Source of the DNA: Pseudopithomyces maydicus
Lineage: Eukaryota; Ascomycota; Dothideomycetes; Pleosporales; Didymosphaeriaceae
DNA: 64,000 nucleotides
Reading direction: 5' to 3'
NCBI GenBank assembly: GCA_026873275.1
Contig: JANTUC010000016.1
Location: 1,178,001 to 1,242,000, forward strand
Each line of letters starts with the position of its first letter. The stretch's first letter is position 1. Below are positions 46,237-56,337 of the stretch, piece by piece. The notes beneath the pieces were generated by a model. The model was given only the letters and a program-made list of their open reading frames with translations. It was not told where the DNA came from and ran no database searches. The translations under genes were made by a program, and so were the position numbers.

Positions 46237-48779
46237 CTATTTTTCTACACTATCCTCTCCCCTCATCCCCCGTAGTCTAGCGATTACCCTCTGATACACT
46301 CCTCTCTTCACAAACCCACACTCCCTATATCTATACACACACCTCTCCGCCACCCCAACATCCGCCCCACTTTCCACCAAGAAACAAACCATTTCCAGCG
46401 GCCCCACCTCAGCCGCAAGCTGTAATACCTTCCCACACGTGAAGCTTATCCCCTGGCCATATCCAGGCTTAAGATTGTGGTACTCAGCATTAACATCCGC
46501 CCCATGCGCAACAAGCAACCGCGCAATCTCCACATTACCACACTGAACCGCCCGCACCAGCGGAGGCGTGTAATCCAGCCCCTCATCACCAATCTGGCAC
46601 GAGGGTCTAGCATTCTTATTTCTGGAATCGGAATCGGAATCCCCAAAGTTGCAGGACGCGCCGTTGGCCAAGAGCGTGACGACGATCGGCGCGTTTTGCC
46701 GCTCTGTGGCTAGGGCTAGGGCTTGGGTGAGCGATGAGGGGTGTATTGGGTGGGTGCTTTGGGATAGACACGCGAGGATGAGAGAGGGGTTGTTACGCAT
46801 GATGGCGTATTCTAGGGGTGTGCGGTAGGAGCTGTGGAAATGGAGGTGGGTGTTGAGATCGAGGCCGTGGGAGAGGAGGTCTGAGGTTGCGGTGTCGTAG
46901 CCGTTGGTCAGGGCGGCTTGGAGGGCGGAGAGCTTTTGGGCTTTTGTTGGGGGGAGGGGGTGTTTGGGTTGGAGGGATCGTGGGTGTGTTCTGCGTCGGT
47001 GGTGGATGTCTGCTTGGAGGGGATTCGAGCCTCCTCATTTGTGGCCTGGTTGATGAATTGGAATTCTTTGGATGCATCCAGCCATACGAGCCTCCACTCG
47101 CTGTTACGTTCATCAGTAGCTTCTGAAAATTCTGGTGGAGTTCCTATTTCAGGTGGCAGTACCTCGATGGAGTCAGGTATGCTCCATCCAGCACGCCTGA
47201 GCTGATCTCGTAGAGAATCTTGGTGCGACAAGACCGATTTACACGGATATTTTACACCATAGGGTTCGTAAGGTGTCGTCACATCCTCGGGTTGAAACGT
47301 CGGAGTATAGCCCCGCTGAAGTAGTCTCTGCCAGTCAATGTCTGCGAAGAAAGGATGAGATTTGATCTCCGCAGCTCCGCGCAATCCCAGTCGTCTCTCT
47401 GGCTTGTGGTCCAGTAGACTCTTCAAAACATCCTTGGCACATGGGCTCAGTGATGTTGGAAGATGAATATCCTGCTCCAGGATATTACCAGGTATCGTTC
47501 TGGGCTCTTCGCTGTAAAATGGCGGCAGTCCGGAAAGCATTTCGTACAAGAGGATTCCTAACGTCCACCAGTTGACGGCCTGGTAGCCAATATTCATCCG
47601 TTTTACATCCTCAACAGTATCTTCCTTTGGTATGAGAAGCTCTGGGGGTGGGTATTCTGGCCACTTCTGTGGGCGAATATCTCCGCTCTCATCTTTTCGA
47701 GTGAAGAGATCAAAACTACAGACCGTGATATGTCCCTGAGCGTCTAAAAATACGTTCTTTGACCTCAACAAGAAGACACTGTCTAGGGAGTCATGCAGGT
47801 ATTCCAAAGCACACACGAGCTCAGCGGCATAGAATCTGGCTGTAGTTTCTTCAAAACGCTCCACCCTTTGAATATGGTGGAAAACATGTCCACCGGTCAT
47901 ACACGGTGCAAACATACGCACCTTGTTTTTCTCTTCGGACGTGAAGGCGAGAGGTGCAATGAACGGATACGTGATGTTGCATGCCTTGTCAGAGAGAGAA
48001 ACACCTTCATCCCGGATTATGCTCTTCTGTACCCAAGGTGGTCGGACCTTGCGATCCTCCTCCTTCTCCGTGATCTTGATGACACTCGGTGACTTGCTCA
48101 GAACCCAGAAATCAGCCACATTCAATGCCGTATATTCCGTATTTACGTATTCTAAACTGAGACAAATCCTCCCGGTCCCACATTCCATTTGAAACCACTG
48201 CGGTACCCAGCTTGTCAATTCATTAAAGGGGTGCATTGATATAGTACCCAAAAACATAGGCTGTGACCTAGGCAGAAGATGAAGCGCCCCCAGATAGAAG
48301 GTGATATTCAGTTGAGTACCTCGTCTAATGCGAAAGCTGCACGTAACGGCCGGTCTGGCGTTCCAATGAAGATATTTGAGTGTTTGTGTGATGTCGTGTT
48401 GACCTAGTTTGACCGGTACCTGCGCCTTATCATAGTCCATGATGGCATACAGCATATGGTGCCGTTGCCCAGAAGTCAGTTGACTGGGATCATCAAGATC
48501 CCAATATCGTTGTAAGTACTCTACTGGCGGGATAATCTCTTGAGCCCCATGGATGGTTACGTTCAAGAGGCCGGATGGGATGTCGGTGCCATGTAACATT
48601 CTGGGGGAAGTGAAGACTTGGTGGGCAAAAAGGCCGATAAATCTGTGGATGCTGGAGGGGTAAAGTGCTTCAACTCTACGGAGTGGTTTAGCAATGGTAC
48701 GGTGACGGTCATCATGCTGTAAGATTCTACTAATTACAAGGCGGATAATGTACATACTTTTACTCAATTTCCAACTCAT
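46237..48779 (-). CDS. YPK/AGC-type pseudokinase with C-terminal ankyrin repeats (one frame break)
   Basis: Read as one gene of about 847 aa. Residues ~65-215 resemble the C2-like N-terminal region of fungal YPK kinases, and ~220-490 an AGC kinase domain (HVFHHIQRVERFEETTARFY; WWTLGILLYEMLSGLPPFYS). The catalytic residues are lost. No glycine loop follows DFWVL, the HRD-K-PEN loop reads SVFLLRSKN (Asp replaced by Leu337), and DFG reads SFD (355-357). A WW-like segment (EWRLVWLDASKEFQFINQAT) lies at about 561-580. The upstream frame stops at 46908, and the ankyrin part (e.g. PPLVRAVQCGNVEIARLLVA) runs in another frame to 46237. One extra base in the G runs at 46949-46960 joins them (KAQKLSALQAALTNG follows). 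Otherwise these are two genes. A 42-nt in-frame stretch near the start (GTATGT...ACAG) could be a small intron. Probably a scaffold or sensor, not an enzyme (inference). Confidence 0.7.
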
Positions 48780-49428
48780 TTCTTAAAGAAATGACGGTAA
48801 TTGGAGGCTGGTATAGGTCGAGCTTCCTCTATACGTGGATAAGAAACCTAGGATTGCGAAATGTGTGTTTGGGCGTGGTAGCACTTGGAAGCTAAATCGC
48901 GCGAATTATTGCAGATAAACCAGTAAAGACGCATCAGCAGCTTATTTCAAAAGCGCACAGACCAATTTACATATGTACATGAGCTAACTGCGTTACAATT
49001 AGGCCAAAACTCACAGTAAACCTTAAAGCAAGTTTGAGACTCAGAGAGCATAAATTTAAATTCCAATAAGAAATAATGAGTATAGAATCGAGATTCATAT
49101 ATTGGAGAGAAGAAGTATTTCAGAGAGAATTTGTTTTCCACGCTGTATCTTGATTTCGTTTGGATGGACGAAAAACCGGGCATCAATTCCAAGAATGTGA
49201 GAGAGAAGAGCTATAGCCATCTACAGACAGAGCTTGTGGCGAAGGAAGTTGAAGAGATCCTTGTTGTGGGGAGCTCACGGCTCGACTAGAGATCACGTAG
49301 TGAAGAGTACTGCTACTTTCAAGAAGGATAATAAAACTCTGAAAGATGGGTCTTTTTATCGAGTTTAGTCTTGCCAATTTAGATTGAAATACCATACGAT
49401 GCGGAATCTAGGGGAAAATTACCATAGC
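48780..49428. other. intergenic, promoter of the pseudokinase
   Basis: About 650 bp of A+T-rich DNA between two minus-strand genes. It holds the 3' UTR of the 1,471-aa gene and the promoter of the pseudokinase gene. No gene is supported. Confidence 0.6.
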
Positions 49429-52400
49429 TTAAGAAGAGGAGATAGGCGAGTACGAAACAGCGACTTCCTCCGCGAATTCCCCCTGTGCTATTCTCTCCCG
49501 TAACCTTGCGCCATTCTTCGCGAACAACCTGATCTGCATAGATCTTGGAATTATGCTCCGTTTGGTGATCAAATTGGCCACACCACTCGAAACAGGCCTT
49601 TGCACCTTGACGAAAAAGAGATCGTCCATCTTCTGAAAATAACATGCTTTGTCATGCTGCAGAGCAGCTGCGAGCGCGGATCTGTCTCGAGCATGCAGCA
49701 TAACAGCCGTTTCTAGTAGAGGAATCTCGCCCCTCCAAACTGGATTCGGACCGCTGCATTTTATTTTGCCTGTTTCAAAGCACCGCGTGGTAATGTAGCA
49801 AAAAGCTGCCGAGTCTTCGGAATCGGCGAGGACCCCGGCCCATGATGTTTGCTTTTCCAACGGCACCTTGAAGCATTTGAATATGCCACGCTCATGTGGC
49901 CATGCTACTACTAGATTCTTCTTTTCTCGGTCGAGCCCTGTGTGTTGTAGCGCTTCGAAGAGAGCACGGATCATCTTGAGTACCTTTCGATGGAGATGCT
50001 CGGGGAGCTTGGCCATCCATTCGAAGATCTCGTCTTTTTGAAACGCATCGATTATATCCAGTTGCTTCAGTTGTTCCCAAGATATTGTGTCACGAGACGA
50101 AGAAGATATCGCAGCCAACACTGGTAATAAATCGGAAACTAGCTCTCTGAGAGGGACTCTACGCGCAACGTGTGTACAGAAGCTTACTTGAACGCCCCAA
50201 AGTTCGTTTATAAACGACAAAAGCATTTCGTCATCTTGTTCAATGATGTGTTGCTTCAGGTTCCGCCCAGGTATCTTGTGCGCAGCTGCAATGGCTTGAA
50301 CCACGGCATACTGGCCGCCTTGTATTCCAATTTGCCTTTCGTCATGCATCCAGTAAGCTCGATAAGTCCCCATAGGCTCGAGGAATGCAGATGAGCGTTT
50401 CCGGCACTCCTCTATGTCTAGGTTACACTGATCATTGACGATGACTGGTGTTCCGATGATCATCTCTGTTGACAGATCAAAGCTAGATCTTGGTATGTCT
50501 CCAGGGGAGATATCACTACTCCAGTGGTATCTGCTGCTTTTAGGGTCCGTTGAGTAAATTATGCCGTTTCCGATCTTTATGGCATATGGTAGTGAAGTTT
50601 CCCGATCTACAAAGAAATGACCAGGACCCCATGTGTCGAGAAGATTGGCACAATCTACCAAGATATCATATCTGGGCTCCTGGGTGAATTGAATTGTAGC
50701 CTCAGATATTGTCGGTATCTTACTAAATACAAAGACAGGAGATTGTACCATACCATCAAGACATGTGAGTCGCTTAAGGTTCGCTTCAACAGTGAAATTA
50801 TAGGCACTTGAAAATCCAAGACCGAGCAGCCGCACTTTCTCTAGAGGAGTATCCAAAAAGAATGGACGGATAGGCCCAATATGTGCCTGGCTATATGATA
50901 GAAATCCAAGACAGAGAACTTGAGTTGCCAAAGAACACTTTTTGAGTGTATCCTGGATGTCGTAGTTGTTGTAATACAAGCCTTCTCCTGAGATTGGCTC
51001 TAGTATTCTGGCAGCCGCCTTTTGGATATCTCCATAGTGGACAGTTTCGTTGGATATATGATTTAAATGACCCAGCATCTGCTCAGCGAGCATGAAATCA
51101 ATCGTCTCAAGCTTCACCGATGATCCTGATTCAACCCGGACTATAGTGAATGAGTTGCAACAGAGACCAGCCGCTTGAGCATGAGCGGCGGCGAGGCAGA
51201 AGTTTTCGAGAGATTTCATGATACGCGCAATGTAAAACTCCATTGTGATGGACTCAAGATCGTCTTGGGGCTGAGAGTGGGTGACTACAGCCACCGAATT
51301 CTGCTCTTCAAATCGCACATATCCATTCCATCTGGACCTGTCTTGATCACTGGGTATTATTCCAGCCAATCCACATAGCTCTTCTAGAGTTTTGGTAATG
51401 TCTTTCCATCTTGCGGGTGAAGATTTTGTGACCGACGATGTGGACGGCACTGTAACAGATTTTCTATTATCAAAATACTCGTGGGCACATCCTTGCACAT
51501 GACTGGCATCGGAGATTGCAATTGGCTCAAACGAGTTTGGTTCGAAGAAAATCCATGGAGTATCACTAGCTTGCTCCAACAGAAGTTCTGCAAGTTCGTG
51601 GTGAGTGTATCCCGCTTCAATCAATTCTCGAAGCCAGGAGAATTCGTCCTGGGTGACCATCTCGAATCGCGTCTCAAGCATGCGTTGTAATGCTTTGGTA
51701 TCTTCAAGTTGAAGAGCCTCTTTAATTGTCGAAGGAGTATTGGCCAAATTCTCAATCATTGACTTCAAGGATATGAATGCCTCCGCTCTTGTAAGCAGCG
51801 TCAACGGTGGTTTGAAACCAAGCAGTCGCCTTTGCTCAATAACCGCTTGCTTTGAGGAATTCTTCATGTTCTCTACGTTTTGGATGATTCGTTCAGTGAT
51901 TTTCTGTCGACGTGACTCATTCTGCGTGAGGTGAATAGCTTGTAGAAGGCCGTTGTCGGCGCTCTCAAGCTTGATGTGCCTAATGAATTCAGTAAGGATT
52001 CCATCGTGACGAAACAAGAATTCCGGAGCCCCGAGCCTTTCGAGCACCTGACAATACATTTTCTGGAGAGAAGAGTCATGAAAAAGAAGGTCTGCCAATC
52101 TCTCATCCTGAATCAACGTTTGCCCTTGTTCAATCAAGTATGTCTCTATCAGCATCGCCTCGTCCCATCGTTCGTAGCTTCTATATGTCAAAGCCAGATC
52201 GCCCATTCCAGTTAATGTAGCTGGATCATCTATTTTCAGTAGCTCTCTCGCCCTTTCTTGTATCTGGTTTTCTATGTTCTGTATGTCCAACATCGACGTT
52301 GAATTTTTGGAGAGCCCTTTGACGGTTGAACAAAAGTTGATCATACTAGCAATGGTTCTGGGATCGAGAGAGCCGAATATCTCTGCGCTTGTATGCATCA

Positions 52401-53844
52401 CTTGGGATTCCCAGTGTCTAGCCTCCTTCCAATTCTCTTCGCTTCGGCAAATCATCGCCAAGTTTTTCCAAGTAGTCACTCTTTCAAGGTCATCCTTGGA
52501 TCGCTCATGTTTGCTCCTTGGTTTGTACAGCTTACGCGCCGATGAAGGTTTATCATCGATACTGAGAGGTTGCTTCTCCTCCTTATTCAACTTCCCATGC
52601 AGCTTTGGCACATTCAATTCATGCTTGCTGGTCACACCATCTTCTTTTTCTATCATTGGCTGTGTTGGTTCTGATTCCGCTTGACCTCCGAGGATTTGCC
52701 GATCTAATAGCCGTACCATATCAATAGATATTGGTAAGCTCTTCTCATCTTCACTTGAGGGATGAAATTCGCTCTTGGCCTGTTTTTCCTGCATCCTCAT
52801 CATAATCCAGGCGACAAGTTCGCTGTTGGCCTGTTTGCTTAGCATCCTCATCATCTCCTCTTGGCTGGAGTCGGCATGATCTTTATCTAGGTCCTTACGT
52901 GAATAATCGGAACCCTCTTGCATCTGCAATGGTGTGATTATCTTTGATGATCGATCGCGCTCCTTATCATTCGCGGGTTGTCCCAGCTGTTGTATGGGCG
53001 GTGTATAAGCTACATAGCTAACAAACCCAGGAAATTTTAGTGGTTTCAGAGATCTACGACACGAAAACTTCGTCCAAGTTGCAGCGTGAACAATTTTATG
53101 TTGATCCCTGATATCAACAAAAGGACGTGTAAGCTGCATGCGGACCATCATCTCGTCTCTCGCCATAACCTCTACGAAGTAACTCTTGACATCCAGCTTG
53201 TTGATATCCAACATGACAGAGAGGGCTTCATCTTCAAAGACTTCCACTTCCATACTGATACACCTGTTTTTGAGGATGTGCATGTCAGGTGGGAGCATGG
53301 ATTCAAAGATCCTTGTTTGCCATTGTATACGCAAAATCAGGTTCTCGACTTCATCAGGGTTGTATGGAATATGTATCCCTCTGAAAGCTAGGATTTTTTC
53401 AGGCCTGTCTTCCAGTAATCCAGCAGCTTCTATTAAGTATGCTTGAATGATGATTTCCGTAGTTTCCATGAATCGGTTCTTCGCGTTCGATGGTCGCAAT
53501 TTAGTAACAACCCGTTCGCTATCTCTTTCTTTCAAGCCTGGAAGATAACGCGAATCAAACTCCTGGGCCTTACAGAACTCATTGAAGGAGTGTAGGATGT
53601 TTTGCATATGCGTACACCAGCAATCCAAAGTCTTGGAGTCCCACCGTCCTGGAAATCTGCGAATCATCACCGCTCCACATCGCGCTAGCGTCAAGCCAAG
53701 GTATTGGAGGCGAAGGACATTAACATCTTGGTAGACTTGGATATTGTGACCAATCGATGGTGAATATGAAGTACTAAAAGCCTCGAAGCATTGCATACAT
53801 AAAACAAGATAAATGAATGCCACGGAAGAACAACCATCTGCCAT
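49429..53844 (-). CDS. large protein with NLR-type TPR segment and possible HeLo-like N-terminus
   Basis: Intact single exon, 1,471 aa; the ATG at 53844 is the first in frame (upstream only a TTG). The N-terminus has the hydrophobic-then-CFE pattern (LVLCMQCFEAFS) followed by YQDVNVLRLQYLGLTLARCG. This resembles the start of HeLo (prion-inhibition) domains that cap fungal NLR proteins; the match is by eye and weak. Residues ~455-585 hold kinesin-light-chain-like TPRs (TTWKNLAMICRSEENWKEAR; DDPATLTGMGDLALTYRSYE), the kind that terminate many fungal NLRs. No Walker A/B of a NACHT or NB-ARC domain is visible. Residues ~300-450 are charged and low-complexity, with a 17-codon duplication. The ~800-residue C-terminal half is unrecognised. 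It lies between the pseudokinase and lectin genes, all on the minus strand. The role is unknown; recognition or immunity is inference. Confidence 0.75.
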   Translation of the reverse strand: MADGCSSVAFIYLVLCMQCFEAFSTSYSPSIGHNIQVYQDVNVLRLQYLGLTLARCGAVMIRRFPGRWDSKTLDCWCTHMQNILHSFNEFCKAQEFDSRYLPGLKERDSERVVTKLRPSNAKNRFMETTEIIIQAYLIEAAGLLEDRPEKILAFRGIHIPYNPDEVENLILRIQWQTRIFESMLPPDMHILKNRCISMEVEVFEDEALSVMLDINKLDVKSYFVEVMARDEMMVRMQLTRPFVDIRDQHKIVHAATWTKFSCRRSLKPLKFPGFVSYVAYTPPIQQLGQPANDKERDRSSKIITPLQMQEGSDYSRKDLDKDHADSSQEEMMRMLSKQANSELVAWIMMRMQEKQAKSEFHPSSEDEKSLPISIDMVRLLDRQILGGQAESEPTQPMIEKEDGVTSKHELNVPKLHGKLNKEEKQPLSIDDKPSSARKLYKPRSKHERSKDDLERVTTWKNLAMICRSEENWKEARHWESQVMHTSAEIFGSLDPRTIASMINFCSTVKGLSKNSTSMLDIQNIENQIQERARELLKIDDPATLTGMGDLALTYRSYERWDEAMLIETYLIEQGQTLIQDERLADLLFHDSSLQKMYCQVLERLGAPEFLFRHDGILTEFIRHIKLESADNGLLQAIHLTQNESRRQKITERIIQNVENMKNSSKQAVIEQRRLLGFKPPLTLLTRAEAFISLKSMIENLANTPSTIKEALQLEDTKALQRMLETRFEMVTQDEFSWLRELIEAGYTHHELAELLLEQASDTPWIFFEPNSFEPIAISDASHVQGCAHEYFDNRKSVTVPSTSSVTKSSPARWKDITKTLEELCGLAGIIPSDQDRSRWNGYVRFEEQNSVAVVTHSQPQDDLESITMEFYIARIMKSLENFCLAAAHAQAAGLCCNSFTIVRVESGSSVKLETIDFMLAEQMLGHLNHISNETVHYGDIQKAAARILEPISGEGLYYNNYDIQDTLKKCSLATQVLCLGFLSYSQAHIGPIRPFFLDTPLEKVRLLGLGFSSAYNFTVEANLKRLTCLDGMVQSPVFVFSKIPTISEATIQFTQEPRYDILVDCANLLDTWGPGHFFVDRETSLPYAIKIGNGIIYSTDPKSSRYHWSSDISPGDIPRSSFDLSTEMIIGTPVIVNDQCNLDIEECRKRSSAFLEPMGTYRAYWMHDERQIGIQGGQYAVVQAIAAAHKIPGRNLKQHIIEQDDEMLLSFINELWGVQVSFCTHVARRVPLRELVSDLLPVLAAISSSSRDTISWEQLKQLDIIDAFQKDEIFEWMAKLPEHLHRKVLKMIRALFEALQHTGLDREKKNLVVAWPHERGIFKCFKVPLEKQTSWAGVLADSEDSAAFCYITTRCFETGKIKCSGPNPVWRGEIPLLETAVMLHARDRSALAAALQHDKACYFQKMDDLFFVKVQRPVSSGVANLITKRSIIPRSMQIRLFAKNGARLRERIAQGEFAEEVAVSYSPISSS
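52768..52854 (-). repeat. 51-bp coding tandem duplication
   Basis: Two copies with a 51-bp period (copy starts at 52768 and 52819). Both contain TTCGCT-TTGGCCTGTTT and GCATCCTCATCAT blocks, and they encode two MMRM-KQA-SE peptides in the charged linker of the 1,471-aa protein. The copies differ at several bases, so the duplication is not brand new. Confidence 0.85.
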
Positions 53845-54592
53845 GTTTAACAAATTTCTCGCAAGGCTGAAACGTCAGGTTGATCGCTTCTACAAGCAAT
53901 TCGAGGCCAGTACCAGAGGATGATGGCAGCAAATCCGGAAATCCACTAGAACATGGCACAGTTGGAGTGAATATCGTTGATCAGAATTGAAGAGTCGCTG
54001 TCGATGAGAGGAAGTAGAGGTGCAACGATGCACGCCTTGCTTTAGGCGCCAAGTGAAAACTCCCGGTTGGTGAGCTGAGTATGTACTCCACCACGTGAGC
54101 ATTGCGCCTCAATTACTGGTGCCCAATCACAGTCGACTTCGTAAATCAACTATTAATGGCTCGCTTGTAGCACATGCGACATGTAAAAAGAGGTTGAAAC
54201 GATCCACATGTGATTTAGAGACCATGGAGCCTTCGTTCAGGACTCTGATGCTACAAAATTGAAGCTTTATTGACTGCAAACCAGGCAGATAAGCAATGAT
54301 CGCAACTAACATACTTCCTTCGAGGATTGACACAAGGAGGTATTCAATTCGCCGCCGCCGCAGCTCCTTCGATTATCCTCACTGCATTTTTCAGATGTGG
54401 CGCCTCTACATTGAACGAAGCGAGTGAACCCCAGAACGGTCATTTCAGATGTGAGGAGCCTAACTATGCCTAGATCAAAAGATCTAGAAAATCAACTACG
54501 CATGTTAGTTTCCGAAATGAATGAAATTTTTCTCGTGGAACGATAGTAATCCCAGCCATAGTACTGGGAGGAAACAGTCCTCCTCCCTCAAA
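53845..54592. other. intergenic between lectin and 1,471-aa genes
   Basis: About 750 bp that must hold the promoter of the 1,471-aa gene and the 3' UTR of the lectin gene. Short open frames only. A missed upstream exon of the large gene cannot be excluded. Confidence 0.5.
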
Positions 54593-56337
54593 TCAATCAT
54601 CAGGTATGTTCAGTTGTTCGGTGTCCCAATCCCCATAATCCAAGTCTCTTCGGAACAAAGTAATATCATTTCCAATCGTTTGATAGAAAGCAAGAAGATC
54701 CGATCCATTGGACTTGGTTCCTACAGCTGAAACTGTCAAGTGGGTGCCTTTTATTCCGAGGTAGGATCCTTGTCGGTCGCCAATAGTAAATATTTGATTG
54801 ATAGTTGAGTTCTCCGCTGTCCATGTAATGTTGCGACTCATGATAGAACCGTCCTGCATTTGAGTATAAAAGTAGTCTGTATATCCAAGCGACGTGCTTG
54901 GGTATACTCCTGAAAACGAGGCTCCAGTCGCGTTGCTCCAATCGTTGATAGGATGCGCGTCAGTGGGCTTTGTATTCTTATCAGTATCTTTCCACCAGAC
55001 CTCAACGACATCATACTGACTCACCATCATCGCATAAGTAGTGTTTGTATCTCCCCAGCTGTAGCAACCAACGCCAGCGTGCGTGTTCTTGCCCATCCAT
55101 GGTGATTGATCTTTGTTACGTTCCCACTGGCCAGAGCTTTTTCCGAGGTACCAACCCCACAGTTCAAATGTGGATTCATCCAAAGGATACCATAGATGCA
55201 TGCCCGGTGTGTTGTACGTGATGTTATTTGTTTGCGAGATATCGCTGTCTCCATAGTAGTTGCCGTACCAACATGCTTGCAATCCTACGTTCGGTGCACT
55301 GTATGCTTTGAGATTCAAGCTGTTTAGTGGTCCGTTACTCCATGTGAAGGAGTCATTACGCTTTACTCGTTCTTTCACACAGTCGTCTTTCCCTATGTAG
55401 AACACGTGATGCTATGTAAAGATCCGTATTAGTCAAGGAAGCTGGAAGAGAAGTAGGGCTTCTCTGTAAACTAGAATATGCTTACCACGGAAGTAGCGTT
55501 GGTCGTATTAGGATTAAGCACGTATGCAACTGTCGAGATTGGCGAGGCATCTTTTACGTCGTCTGCTACTATCTCAGAGCTTGTACCACCCTGCCAGCCA
55601 CTATCGGGATCTTGCCAAACCCATCTCAGGGTACCAGTATGATGTTGAAAGTATATTGTCAGGAACCTGTGGGTATTCTTGTCCCAAGACTCTCCAGCGA
55701 GCGCAATTCCCGATCCATTGAAAACACCGCTGGTGCTGTAATATCGCGAGTCGAGTGATCCGCCGATACAGTACTGGGGGTTTTCCGCGCAATAGGGGTC
55801 TATATCGCTTTGCGTACTAAAACATAAGCGTGAAACTCAAACGCAACTCGTACTCAAGCATACTCACCTTGGGTCCTTTTCAGTTTTCTTCATGCCTAAC
55901 GTCAGCCCGACTCCTAGACCGACTCCAATAAGGATCAACAATACCAAAGCACCGATCCCGCATAGCCACCAAATACGCCTGCGTGACTTTTGCGGTGGGG
56001 TTTCGGAGATAGATAGCGCTATCGGCTCGCCTTTCTCATTCAGCCGAGTGGATTGGTATGCTGAAACGACTGTGCCATCTGTTGATAAAGGTGAATGGAT
56101 TCTTTCCTGATCGTGTACCCATGCCGCAACCACTTCTGGACCCTCACTTTCAACGCTACTGACATGGCTACATTCACGAGTGAGCAATAGAATAACCATA
56201 TAGAAAAGATAGGCTTACTGGGGATTAGTTGTTGAGTACGCTGCATCAGTTTCGTGGTAGAATGGATAAGATGCACTTTGCGCCAGCCCTTGGCTAGCAA
56301 GACTTTGATCCTCTGAGCTCTGGAATAGTGGCGACAT
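54593..56337 (-). CDS. single-pass membrane protein with fucose-specific-lectin-like ectodomain, 4 exons
   Basis: Exons (minus) are 56337-56219, 56167-55868, 55816-55486 and 55411-54593 (522 aa). Introns of 51, 51 and 74 bp have GT..AG ends, and splicing gives one open frame. There is no signal peptide. A ~100-residue hydrophilic N-terminus ends in basic KSRRR, then one strong membrane helix follows (about 105-131, GALVLLILIGVGLGVGLTLG), indicating a type II protein. The ~390-residue ectodomain has many N-glycosylation sequons (NTT, NAT, NIT, NST, NGS). Its repeated strand patterns (RYYSTSGVFNGSGIALAGE; LRWVWQDPDSGWQGG; IVADDVKDASPISTVAYV) resemble fungal fucose-specific lectin beta-propellers (PF07938-like). 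It probably sits at the cell surface and binds glycans. Lectin specificity is not proven. Confidence 0.78.
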
